Shown here: piece by piece, positions 7,860 to 17,500 of the stretch
How the letters are laid out: every line of letters begins with the position of its first letter
Position numbering within the stretch: position 1 is the first letter of the stretch
From: Iphinoe sp. HA4291-MV1
GTDB lineage: Bacteria > Cyanobacteriota > Cyanobacteriia > Cyanobacteriales > Nostocaceae
DNA: 64,000 bases
Reading direction: 5' to 3'
NCBI GenBank assembly: GCA_019359415.1
Contig: JAHHHH010000006.1
Span: 1-64,000, forward strand
Translations under genes and position numbers: made by a program
Notes under the pieces: generated by a model
The model's database searches: none
Told to the model about the DNA's origin: nothing
Seen by the model: the letters and a program-made list of their open reading frames with translations, nothing else

Positions 7860-8882
7860 ATGTCAAATATATCTGACTATTCCACAACAACAGCAGCCAT
7901 CATTCAACAAGCAAAATCACTTGAGGAAACTCTACCACTAAGAAATGATGCTTGCCGATCAAAAATTTTTCTCCATCCACATCCAACTTCAAAAGTTTGC
8001 CTTTTTTTCCACGGATTTACTGCTGGTCCTTACCAATTTGAACCTATAGGGAAAAAACTGTTTGACGCTGGTTATAATGTTTTAGTTCCCTTACAACCAG
8101 GTCACGGAGTTGTTGGAAATTGGAATGGAGATAATCCCCCTCCTCTACCAACCGAACGCGAAATTTATCAAGAGTTTGCACTTTCATGGTTGAAAGTTGC
8201 ACAAGATTTAGGACAGCAAGTTATAGTCGGTGGGTTATCGACAGGTGGAAATTTGGCAGCTTGGTTAGCCTTGGAATATTCCCAATCTATTGAGAAAGCT
8301 TTACTATTTGCTCCTTACATAAGCGGTAACAATGCAATAGTAAATTTTATCGTGGAAGTTCTCCCAATTTATTATGAATGGCTGAATAAAGAGCATCCAG
8401 GTAATTTTGGCTATGAAGGCTTCCGCATTCCTGCACTAAGAATTTTTTTAGACATGGGTCAAGAAATTATTGATAGAGTAAAAACTAATTTAGCAGTGCC
8501 TATGTTTATTATTTTTAGTGAAAGCGACCAAGCCATCAACCAGAGTGAATTGCAAGATTTTTCTAAAGCTACAATTGAACAGCAGGCAAAATCCTGGTAT
8601 CACAGCTTTGATAAAATCTTTGAAATTCCCCACACCATGATGACAAAAGCGGAGGGAAATCAATATCAAGACCTGCTAATTACTGTGGCTAAAGCTTATA
8701 TTGAAAGCGATATTACTTGGACTGAGGTTCTGGAAATCGGTTATCAGATACTACAGGGAAAAACTTTTGGTATTGCTACTAAAGAGCTAAATTTAACTGA
8801 AAGAGTTTCTCCAGATTTATCGGTCATGTTGGCAGTAATGGATAAGAAAATGATTATTGATTCTTTCAAAGAGAAAAGCTGA
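7860..8882 (+). CDS. Alpha/beta hydrolase
   Basis: A 340-aa serine hydrolase of the alpha/beta fold. The nucleophile elbow is GLSTGG (near residue 128), preceded by the oxyanion-hole strand CLFFHGFTAGPYQF; the acid is likely in FSESDQ and the histidine in EIPHTMM. It resembles the carboxylesterase/monoglyceride-lipase type (HGFTAGP motif). There is no signal peptide. The C-terminal ~70 residues (from KAYIES) extend beyond the hydrolase core and have no recognised fold. Substrate unknown. The strong AGGAGG lies in a hairpin (see the site at 7831). Confidence 0.82.
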   Translation: MSNISDYSTTTAAIIQQAKSLEETLPLRNDACRSKIFLHPHPTSKVCLFFHGFTAGPYQFEPIGKKLFDAGYNVLVPLQPGHGVVGNWNGDNPPPLPTEREIYQEFALSWLKVAQDLGQQVIVGGLSTGGNLAAWLALEYSQSIEKALLFAPYISGNNAIVNFIVEVLPIYYEWLNKEHPGNFGYEGFRIPALRIFLDMGQEIIDRVKTNLAVPMFIIFSESDQAINQSELQDFSKATIEQQAKSWYHSFDKIFEIPHTMMTKAEGNQYQDLLITVAKAYIESDITWTEVLEIGYQILQGKTFGIATKELNLTERVSPDLSVMLAVMDKKMIIDSFKEKS

Positions 8883-8910
8883 ATCTTTTGTTAAAAAAGT
8901 ATTGTAAAAT

Positions 8911-10092
8911 TTACAATTTGCTGGAAGATGTTTGAATTGACTTCAGAATGCCATTTTCCACTTGATTAATTGCTACCATGATACCATTTTCTGAGTTTTC
9001 TAGTAGGGAAAATTTAACTTGTCTCAAATAATCGTGAATAGCCTCTCGTAATCTTGGTTTTTCGACCGCAACTGTATGATTGTAATCCCAAACATCCCAA
9101 ATTATTATACCTATACCTACAATCGGGTCTAATAACTGTGCTCCAATTTTTCCAGCCACTACACCACCAGTTTTTGCTGCTATTTTTGCACCAGCTTTTC
9201 CGGCAAAGGATACGACAATTTTACTTCCTACCTTTGTCACTGTTGGAATCATTGCTTTTGCAAGTAGGTAAGTACTTCCACCAGTCAAAACCTTCAGTGA
9301 TAAATTAGAGATATTTCCTTCCATATCATTGATAGTCACTGCAATATCACCAAGATAACGCTCCCAATCTCCCTGAGGAATCTTGTAACTGCTTTGAATA
9401 TTAGAAATATTTTTACCCAATTCTGCAATATACAAATTTATACTATCACTTGTGATTTTCTCCAGTTCAAGCTGTGCAATTTTAGGTCTGAGGACACGCT
9501 TGGCAAATTCTGTTTGAAAATCCTCAGTAAATTTTTCGGCTACTGCTTGTCCCGGAGATGGTTTCTTTTCATTTGTCCAATGAATAACTGCTGAATATAA
9601 CCACGTAAAAGGAGTGCTCAATTCCATCTTCTTTTGATTAAAGTAATTAAAATACCAATCGAAAAAGCTCTTATCAACACGAGTCATCAATTCCTCAACC
9701 CAATTATCTAATTGTTCTGAAGCAAAACTCTCTGACTGAGAATGCGCATTCCTAAGAGCAGTAACGAGTGCTTGGTCGATATCTTTGGGTATTTGTGGGA
9801 TAACTACACTAACTTCTTTACTAGGATTCTTACCTGAATCTCCTAGTTTCCCAAAAGATGAATCTGTTATTAAAGCTTTGCTTAGCAAGGGAATAAGAAC
9901 AATGATAATGACAACAACCCAGATAAAAGGAGTTACTGACTTAATAAAGTCACTCCAAGCTTTAATACGCTGCGTCTTTTGTTCAAAAGAAACTTTTTTT
10001 TCTACTTCCTGAGAATTTTGTCCAATATTAGCTGATGTTATTGGCTGCTGAGCAGAAGTAGACTCTAAATCTTGCTGTTGTTCCTGTCTCAT
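8911..10092 (-). CDS. Membrane-anchored protein of unknown family
   Basis: 393 aa. A Gln/Ser-rich N-terminus is followed by one strong membrane helix (about residues 50-72, FIWVVVIIIVLIPLLS), then a long, mostly helical domain. Residues ~285-335 (AKAMIPTVTKVGSKIVVSFA and the following AGAKIAAKTGGVVAGK) are small-residue rich and could form a second, Gly/Ala-rich membrane hairpin. I do not recognise the family. It lies 108 bp downstream of a kinase gene on the same strand, so co-transcription is possible, making it a candidate partner or substrate. Confidence 0.7.
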   Translation of the reverse strand: MRQEQQQDLESTSAQQPITSANIGQNSQEVEKKVSFEQKTQRIKAWSDFIKSVTPFIWVVVIIIVLIPLLSKALITDSSFGKLGDSGKNPSKEVSVVIPQIPKDIDQALVTALRNAHSQSESFASEQLDNWVEELMTRVDKSFFDWYFNYFNQKKMELSTPFTWLYSAVIHWTNEKKPSPGQAVAEKFTEDFQTEFAKRVLRPKIAQLELEKITSDSINLYIAELGKNISNIQSSYKIPQGDWERYLGDIAVTINDMEGNISNLSLKVLTGGSTYLLAKAMIPTVTKVGSKIVVSFAGKAGAKIAAKTGGVVAGKIGAQLLDPIVGIGIIIWDVWDYNHTVAVEKPRLREAIHDYLRQVKFSLLENSENGIMVAINQVENGILKSIQTSSSKL

Positions 10093-10200
10093 AATAGTGT
10101 TTGAGCTAACATACTGTTCTTATCTAACGTGAAGTACTTGGCAAAGTTATGTTTTATTTTCAGTCATTATGGCTCCAACATCCTTCTAGTAGGGAGAATG

Positions 10201-12207
10201 TCACCGAACTACCCGCCAAAGATTGATTGTCCCATCAGCACAACCACTGACAAGGGTGTTGCCATCAGCACTGAAAGCAACGGAAGTCACCTCTTTAGAA
10301 TGTCCCTTGAGAGTACGAATTTCCCTTTTCGTTACGACATCCCACAGTTTGATCGTGTGATCGCTACTACCACTAGCAAGGGTTTTGCCATCTGAGGTGA
10401 AGGCGACAGAATTAACTGAATAGGAATGCCCAAAGAAAGTGTAGATTTCCTGTCCAGTTGCTAAATCCCACAATTTGATAGTGTCGTCAGCACTGCTACT
10501 TGCAAGAATTCCTCCCAGTCCTCCCTGGCGAAGGGGAGAGTCAGGGGGGATGGGACTGATGGCGACGGATCTAATCGGTTGGGAATGTCCTTTGAAAATT
10601 CTAATGACTTGCTTGTTTTTTAAATTCCATAGTTTGATGGTTTTGTCCTCACTACCACTGGCAAGAGTTTGTCCATTGGGACTAAAGGCGACAGATTTCA
10701 CCGCACCCGAATGTGAGTGAAGGGTTGCGATTTCCCTTCCTGATGACAGTTCCCACAGTTTGATGTTACCGTCAAAACTGCCACTGGCAAGCATCTTGCT
10801 ATCTGGACTGATGGCAAGGGACTCAACCGAACTCGAATGCCCATACAAGGTACGAATTTCTTGTCCAGTGAATAGATTCCATAGTTTAATTGTTTTGTCA
10901 CCATTGCCACTGGCTACAGTACGACCATCCGGACTAGTCGCGACGGAATGAACCGAACCAGCATTCCCTTCGAGTGTGAGGATTTCCTTTCCAGTTGACA
11001 AATTCCATAGTTTGAGTGTTGTGTCAAAACTGCTACTGACAAGAATCCCTCTCAGTCCCTCTTTATGAAGGGGGGAGTCAGGGGGAATCGGACTGATAGC
11101 AACAGAAGTCACCAAGTTGGAATGCCCGTTGAGGGTTTTCATCCGGAAATTGTTTTCCGCTATGAGGTTTAGGGGATAAAAATTGTTTATATACCAAAAT
11201 CCCCCAAATCCCAACAATATAATGGCAGCACCTGCTAAAAGTTTGTTTCTCAGTATGGGAGGTTCTAAGGATGGTAACTGAGGTGCCAAATCTTTGATGA
11301 CTTCATCTACTGACTGATAACGCTCATGAATGTCTTTTTTCAGAAGCTTATCAAAAACTTCAGCTAAATCTGCACTTATCGGACGTTTCAAATATTGCTG
11401 CCAAGAAGCAACCCAGCTATAGCCGTTTTCTGTCCAAAGAAGAGCTGGTGAGACACCTGACATTAAATGAAAACACGTAGCTCCCAAACTAAACAAATCG
11501 CTTGCTGGGTGAGCCTCACCATCCTGCAATTGTTCTAGAGGGCTATAGCCACGTGTACCAATAGTCGTCCCAGGTTTCGCCCGCACTGTTGCGCTTAGCT
11601 GCTTTGAAGCACCAAAATCAATGAGTACAATCTCCTCCTTTGCTCTATTTGTCTTCTCCCTACTTACAGAGGAAACAACGGAGGTTCGCCGCATAATATT
11701 TTGTGGCTTGATGTCCCGATGAATGACTCCACGCTCATGGATAAACTTGAGAATAGGCAGCAAATTGAGTAAAACTTCCCGAATTTCTGTTTCGTGATAT
11801 GTTCCTCGTTGTCGCAACTCTTTGAGCAAAGTCTGCCCATCAATAAACTCTTGCACTAAATACAGATAGTTATCTTCCTCAAAGTAAGCCAGCAAGGTAG
11901 GGATTTGTGAATTTTTCCCTAGTTCTTGCAATCGCTGAGCCTCCTGTTGGAATGACTCAATCGCCTTCTTCAAAGCCCATGTTCCCTGGACTTTCGGTGC
12001 CAATTGCTTGACGACGCAACGTTCATTTAGCTTATCTACATCTTCTGCCAAGTAGGTTCTACCAAATCCACCCTCATCTGAAAGCACCTTGATGACACGA
12101 TAGTGACCCCTCAAAAGCGGTACCAGTGGTGCACCACAACTCTGGCAATTCGTTATCCCTTTAGGATTGAGAGGTTGCAAGCAATCGGGGTTGAGGCAGC
12201 AGAGCAT
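10201..12207 (-). CDS. Ser/Thr protein kinase, zinc ribbon + kinase + TM + seven WD40 repeats
   Basis: 668 aa. It opens with a small zinc ribbon (CLNPDC at 4-9, CQSC at 21-24), then the kinase domain: EGGFGR loop at 45-50, Lys67, Glu89, HRDIKPQN with Asp165, and DFG at 197-199. A membrane helix (about 323-341, LLAGAAIILLGFGGFWYI) separates it from a full seven-blade WD40 propeller (about 358-668). Blades 1 and 5 each carry an extra segment of the form IPPDSPL..GGL.GIL, which is the translation of an interspersed DNA repeat (see the repeats at 10506 and 11045). The propeller should face the periplasm or lumen if the N-terminal kinase is cytoplasmic. Confidence 0.92.
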   Translation of the reverse strand: MLCCLNPDCLQPLNPKGITNCQSCGAPLVPLLRGHYRVIKVLSDEGGFGRTYLAEDVDKLNERCVVKQLAPKVQGTWALKKAIESFQQEAQRLQELGKNSQIPTLLAYFEEDNYLYLVQEFIDGQTLLKELRQRGTYHETEIREVLLNLLPILKFIHERGVIHRDIKPQNIMRRTSVVSSVSREKTNRAKEEIVLIDFGASKQLSATVRAKPGTTIGTRGYSPLEQLQDGEAHPASDLFSLGATCFHLMSGVSPALLWTENGYSWVASWQQYLKRPISADLAEVFDKLLKKDIHERYQSVDEVIKDLAPQLPSLEPPILRNKLLAGAAIILLGFGGFWYINNFYPLNLIAENNFRMKTLNGHSNLVTSVAISPIPPDSPLHKEGLRGILVSSSFDTTLKLWNLSTGKEILTLEGNAGSVHSVATSPDGRTVASGNGDKTIKLWNLFTGQEIRTLYGHSSSVESLAISPDSKMLASGSFDGNIKLWELSSGREIATLHSHSGAVKSVAFSPNGQTLASGSEDKTIKLWNLKNKQVIRIFKGHSQPIRSVAISPIPPDSPLRQGGLGGILASSSADDTIKLWDLATGQEIYTFFGHSYSVNSVAFTSDGKTLASGSSDHTIKLWDVVTKREIRTLKGHSKEVTSVAFSADGNTLVSGCADGTINLWRVVR
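10506..10553 (-). repeat. Interspersed repeat inserted in frame in WD40 blade 5
   Basis: The plus strand reads AATTCCTCCCAGTCCTCC, continuing to a GGGGAGAGTCAGGGGGGA arm, an imperfect hairpin. Its minus-strand translation is IPPDSPLRQGGLGGIL, which interrupts the SP..G/ILASS turn of blade 5. Other blades lack it. Confidence 0.65.
11045..11091 (-). repeat. Interspersed repeat inserted in frame in WD40 blade 1
   Basis: A diverged copy of the same repeat as at 10506 (CCCTCTCAGTCCCTC, then GGGGGGAGTCAGGGGGAA). It translates to IPPDSPLHKEGLRGIL at the equivalent turn in blade 1. Confidence 0.65.
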
Positions 12208-12343
12208 CTTTTGTCAAGCGTGACTGTGCTGCAATCTATGATATTACATCCAAAATTTTTCCGGGAGAAAATTATCAAAATTATAATTAATTATTACTGC
12301 TCAAAGTCAGAAAGCTCTTTGAAGCGATCGCTCTTTTCCTGAT

Positions 12344-13075
12344 TCATGCAACAGATCTAATGTCTACAGAATCTGATTGACGTAGGGATTGCCAGAAGTT
12401 GAAAATCTGCTCTGCTACAAGCTGGGGTTGAAAGAAATGAAAAAAATGCCGTCCTTCCGGACATTTCCATATGCGATCGCTCTCCTTTAGATACGGTTGC
12501 CATCCATCTAAAGCATTAGTTTCGACAATAATATCGTCTATGCTCCCACAAATCATTAAAGGCACTGGAACTGGCTCTGGAGGGATACTCAACCGTTGAA
12601 AAAGCGAGTGAGGCGAAAGCGAGCAATTTAAGTCTCGCTCCAAAATTCTCAGCAAACGCTTGATGGTGTGTTGCTCCTGATAGCCAAACAGGTTGTACAC
12701 AAAAGCAGTCAAAGTCCTTTGCCGATTTAAGAATTGACGATGGCTATAATAGTGAGCTTGCCAATCAATAGCAGCATCAATACCCACAGCCAACAGAGTC
12801 AAAGACTTAACTTTTTCTGGATACTGACGAGTATAGAGTAGCCCCAACAACCCTCCTATACTGTGACCGATGAGATGGACAGGTTGATCACAAGATTTAA
12901 GATAATCTTGCAACAGTTCAACTGCGACATCTAGCGAACTTCCCTCATCTTGAGTTTGGTGATATTCCCATAAAGCAAGAGTGACTTGATGCGACAGTTT
13001 ATACATCAACGGCTGAGCAAAGCATTTTAAATTAGGACTTGTATTTAACCAAATAGCATCTGGTAACTTAGACAT
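12344..13075 (-). CDS. Alpha/beta hydrolase
   Basis: 243 aa, cytoplasmic. The nucleophile motif is GHSIGG (residues ~70-75), with a catalytic Asp probably in CGSIDDIIVE and the His in EGRHFFHFF. It is shorter than the family norm at the N-terminus: there is no clear HG oxyanion-loop motif before the elbow, only the WLNTSPNLK segment. Substrate unknown. The gene is upstream of, and on the same strand as, the 10201 kinase, but 136 bp away. Confidence 0.75.
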   Translation of the reverse strand: MSKLPDAIWLNTSPNLKCFAQPLMYKLSHQVTLALWEYHQTQDEGSSLDVAVELLQDYLKSCDQPVHLIGHSIGGLLGLLYTRQYPEKVKSLTLLAVGIDAAIDWQAHYYSHRQFLNRQRTLTAFVYNLFGYQEQHTIKRLLRILERDLNCSLSPHSLFQRLSIPPEPVPVPLMICGSIDDIIVETNALDGWQPYLKESDRIWKCPEGRHFFHFFQPQLVAEQIFNFWQSLRQSDSVDIRSVA

Positions 13076-13409
13076 TCAATTTACCTGCAAATAAGTTATC
13101 TATCCAGCGATAAGAATTTTAGGAAGAAAGAATAAAATTATCTTTTCATAAATTGCAAATAATTTCTATTAAATATGCTACATAACTAAACACACCTTTA
13201 CTCATAACCAAGAAGACGAGTGGGGGCTTGCTTCTCTCCCTCCTAGAAAGTGAGCCTTGTATTATCTTGCAGTCCACTAAGATGAGTTAGCGAGGTCTTG
13301 ATTCACCGACAGTGGACTTGTAGAGGTTGTTGTCATTTCACATCCATCAGCTTTTTTGATAAGAATATTCAACAAGCCTGAGAAATAGCTTACACTAAAA
13401 ATTGATTTA
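13076..13409. other. Intergenic region
   Basis: AT-rich spacer between two divergently transcribed genes. I see no hairpin, tRNA or small gene. It should hold the two promoters, but no clear boxes stand out. Confidence 0.4.
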
Positions 13410-13811
13410 ATGAAATATACTTTCAATAAAAATGAGAGCGATCGCTTCACCGTAGTTGGAGATTTGCGAACTAGTATTATGATGACATTGGTCAATGTCT
13501 TTACGGTTTTTCCTGACAAGCAGAAAGATACTCTTTGGGCGCTCCACAAAATCTACAAAGAAACTGTCAGACATCAACCAGGATTTATTTCTGCTAGGTT
13601 ACTTATCAGCGATGATGGGACTAAAGTTACAGTGCTTGCTCTGTGGGACAGTCAGCAACAGCTTGCAACTATAAAACAAATTCCGCGCTTGCAAAATTTT
13701 CATAATTCGGAATTATTAGAGGCTGTTATTTCAAGCGATGCTCATGTCTATAGCACGTTCATAGAAGTTCCAGGGGCTTTGCACAAGCACAGAAAACAAA
13801 AAACTGACTAG
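13410..13811 (+). CDS. ABM-domain (antibiotic biosynthesis monooxygenase-like) protein
   Basis: 133 aa. Residues ~25-120 fit the dimeric alpha/beta barrel of ABM/quinol-monooxygenase-like proteins: MTLVNVFTVFPDKQ, HQPGFISARLL, VTVLALWDSQQQL. The fold is used for oxidation of polyketides, heme breakdown or simple ligand binding, and the sequence gives no residue set to choose between them. An internal ATG at 13481 (MMTLVNVF) would give a protein starting exactly at the domain; neither start has a convincing ribosome site. Confidence 0.65.
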   Translation: MKYTFNKNESDRFTVVGDLRTSIMMTLVNVFTVFPDKQKDTLWALHKIYKETVRHQPGFISARLLISDDGTKVTVLALWDSQQQLATIKQIPRLQNFHNSELLEAVISSDAHVYSTFIEVPGALHKHRKQKTD

Positions 13812-14112
13812 CGCTTGTTAAATTGGCGTTTGTGCAAATTCAACAACGAGCCATACTCACCAGATACTGTTGGCGAATCCAATGTAGGGTGAGCATGTAG
13901 GGCGCGCGAAGCGATCGCCTCCACCAGGAACATCGCTTGCAAAGCACCTGAGTGTCCATCACGTTGACAGGGCTAACACTGCCATCTTAATATGAAGTAT
14001 CACTCCTCAAGAATTCGCCAATAACATCAGTAATGCGTGAATGTTTGAGTGATTCGCCCAGCGCAGTGTCCTTTGGGCAATAATCGTGGGTTATCACCTC
14101 TGTTGGTCAACT

Positions 14113-14220
14113 ATGAATAACGAGATTATTCTTTTTCTCATCAGCGCTAGTATTCTCATTGCCTACCTTATCTTCTCTGCGTTAACTGAAATGGGCACAA
14201 AGTTACCTTGGAAAAAATAG
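14113..14220 (+). CDS. Possible 35-aa membrane peptide
   Basis: A 35-codon frame, MNNEIILFLISASILIAYLI, then a short polar tail ending in PWKK. One membrane helix covers residues 5-22. No clear Shine-Dalgarno is visible; GTTGGT precedes it. It may be a genuine microprotein or chance. The rest of 13812-14578 shows HIP1-like text and no other gene. Confidence 0.3.
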   Translation: MNNEIILFLISASILIAYLIFSALTEMGTKLPWKK

Positions 14221-14523
14221 CGATTAGTCCTCAAACTCCCAGCTTAAGCTGAAGTTCCCCTTGATTCTTAACTTTTCTACTTCCCAAGACATTTATATTT
14301 ATACTTCACACGAGCACAGATTGCGCGTTTGAACCCAAGGTTAGTAACTTGATTAAAAAAGCTCAGTTTCTGACCGTGCAAAGTATAGCCTCAGTATGGA
14401 TGTTCAGCGATCGCTGGTTTTTGGGTTGGGTAAATCCTACTCAAAATTGCCTGAAAGTGCAAAATCGGGCGCATAACTTTAGATTCCGTAAAGTACAAAA
14501 AGTACAAAAATAATTCATCCAAC

Positions 14524-14548
14524 AAAAAAGCCTCTCATACAAGAGGCT
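14524..14548 (-). terminator. Rho-independent terminator of the 14579 gene
   Basis: On the minus strand, AGCCTCT pairs with AGAGGCT (7 bp, 6-base loop) followed by six T residues. It lies 31 bases beyond the stop of the 1050-aa gene. Confidence 0.8.
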
Positions 14549-14578
14549 AGGACAGAACAGTCAATAAAAAGTATCAAA

Positions 14579-17500
14579 CTACACTAGCATAAGTACAGCA
14601 ACTGCTCCTCCAATAGCAGAGAACACTCCTGAAACGAGTGCTGTAGCAAACAGCCACCAAGCTGCTGATGCAGCAGCTTTGCGTGTTTCTTCGGCTTGGC
14701 GCTGTGCTTGAAGTTTCACTTCTTCTAAGCGTCGCTGTGCTTCCTGCTGGATGCGTTCTGCTCGTTGCAATACATTGTTTCGTGCTCGTTCAACTTGGTC
14801 GATAATGCGGTTAGCGTCTTCCTGCGAGATATCCTCGCGGGAACTCAAAACTGCGACTAAGGTATCGCGGTTGAAAGAAGATAGGCGATCGCGCAATGCT
14901 TCAAACCCTGCTTGCGGGTCATCAAACAATGTGCGAACATCGTGTTTAATATTATCGTAGTTGAGTTCCGGGCGCTCTAAAGAGTTGAGATAGTTGCGAA
15001 TGCGGGCAAAAACTCCATCAACCACATCTTGAATACGCCGCTGGATACTCCGCACTTGTTCCACAAACTGGTCGCGGACTGATATCATGGTGTCTGCAAT
15101 TCGTGCTGCTTCCTCATCACTCAGGTCTTCCCGCAGTTTCAGCAGGGTGATGATGGTAGAGCGGTCAAATTGGGAAAGGCGATCGCCTATACTTTCTATT
15201 CCCACTTGTGGATCATGCACCAACAGAGATAGGTCGCGTTTGATACCTTCTGGATTCAGTTCATCCTTGCCACTCCTGCGTAGATACTCTTCCAAATATA
15301 CTTGGAAAGTTTGTACTCTCTGCTGAGTTCGGGTAGCTAGGCGACGAGGTGTACGCACGATGTCGCGAATAGAAGTTTGCACAGAATCAATGACCTGATT
15401 GACTTGCTCTTCGCTCAAGTCCTGACGTTGACTCAGTAACTTCACCAAAGTGTCTCTATCAACCTGTGACAATCGGCGACGCAGTGCGATGACTCCTTCT
15501 CTTGGATCTTGGAACAGTCGATTCAAATCCCGCTGAATTTCTTCAGGATTGAGTTCTTCTTTTCCTGTGTTCCGCAGGTAGTCTGCAATTGTAGTCGTTA
15601 CCGAGTCGTACTGCTCCTTAGCTTTATCTACTAGGGTTCTTGGTGCGTGGCGAATGTTGCTCCAGTTTTCCTCAACATTGTCAAGGATTTGATTTGCTTG
15701 GTCTTCGCTCAAGTCTTGCCGCTGACTCAGTAATTTCACTAAAGTATCGCGGTCAAAACGAGACAACCGCGCCCTGATTGCAGCGATTCCTGCTTGCGGG
15801 TCATCTAAAAGTCTTCTCAGGTCAGCGCGGATAGCGTCGGGGTTGAGTTCTTCTTTGCCTGTATTCCGCAGATAAGATTGTAAATTCAGCCACAGCGATT
15901 CAGCTTGATATTTTGCCTGCTCTGCAATTCCTTTGGATTCAACTAAAACTTGAGCACGCTGTTTTTCCAACTGGTCAAGAATTGTGTTTACTTCCTCAGA
16001 CTCAGGATAAATATCATTGCGCTCTAGCAGGATTCTGCGCATTTCCTGGCGGTCAACCTGAGCAAGTCGCCGAGAGAGGGTTTCGTAATCTGCGTCTGGG
16101 TCTTCCAGTAGGGGCTTGAAATCCCGCTCAATGCCTTCTGCACTTAAGTCTGACTTAGGGGTTACAAGTAGATAACTATCTACGCGGCGTTGCAAATCTT
16201 GTACTATCTCTTTTTCTTCCTCTGCGATCACTGCAATGAGCACGTCTTGGCGGATGAGTTCTAAGCGATCTGCAATGCGCTGAATTTCAGCTTGAGTGAG
16301 CAGACCCCTAGTTTTAAGAATATTGACAAAATCACTCCGAGAAAGCCGCTCTAATTCTCGCCGTACTGTGGCTGGATCAGCGGCGGGATCATAAATAACG
16401 TCACGAAATTCTTGGGTAATTTTTTCTGAATTCAGTTCCCAGGAATATGTGTTGAGTAAGTAATTTTCTACATCAGTTCGAATGGGACTGTAAGGCTGTT
16501 TTGGTGTAGGAAGACCCAACTTATCTGCTTGTTCGGTGACTTTATCTTTAGCGTTTGTGAGAGCACCTAGAATTTTTTCTACATCCAAGTCTGACAAATC
16601 GGTTCGCCCCAATACAACGCCGGTCAACGCGGATAACGCTTGCTGAACTGTCCGCTGAATTGGACCAGGAGTTGTTTCTTGGGTTGCCCTTTGGTCAGCT
16701 TCTTTTGCAGAACGCATCTCTGCCATCAGTTGCTCTAGCTTGGCATTGAGTTCATCTGTCCTGGTTTGTCCTGGTGGCAATGATTTGAGATAATTAACCA
16801 ATTCTCCCAAGCGGTCTTGTACTGGTTGTTGCATTGGTTGTTGTTGACCTACCACCTGTTGCCAAACGCCATATAGCGTGTCGGCTATACGGTTAACTTC
16901 TCGCTTGGAAAGGTCAGTGCGACTGCTGATTAATTCAACAAACTTCTGGCGATCAATGTAGCTTAGATCTGGACTACCAGCGATCGCTCTTAATTGCGGA
17001 TCGTTCAGTAATCTTTCAAATTCGCCCCGAATCTTGGATATATCCAGTTCTGGTGGACGCACCATTTCCAAGTAATCTTCTACTTTATCTCGGAGTGCGC
17101 CTGGGTCTATAGCACTGCCTAGTTCCCGACGTACAGCGGCAGCGGCGGCTTCAGCTGTTGCTACCACTTGCTGATTAACAGCTTTTGCCCCCAATGCAGC
17201 GGTCGCTGTCCCCAGAATCGCTTGTAAGCCGGAAGTTGCCGTGTTGACCAACGAGCCAATTAAAGAACCCACCGTGGTTGAACTCACCCACACTAACAGT
17301 AAAAAGTACGCTCCCCAAATCACCAACCCCAGAATTGCTCCCTGCACCGGAGACCAATCTCCAAAAAGACTGAGTCTTATTGCTAGGAAACAAGCAATGG
17401 CAAGCGCAATAGTCACAGTGATTAATGTCCATAGTCCCAGCGCTGTACCTATTTTGCGAATGGTACCGCCAAAACTTTCAACCTCTCCATGACCTCCATT

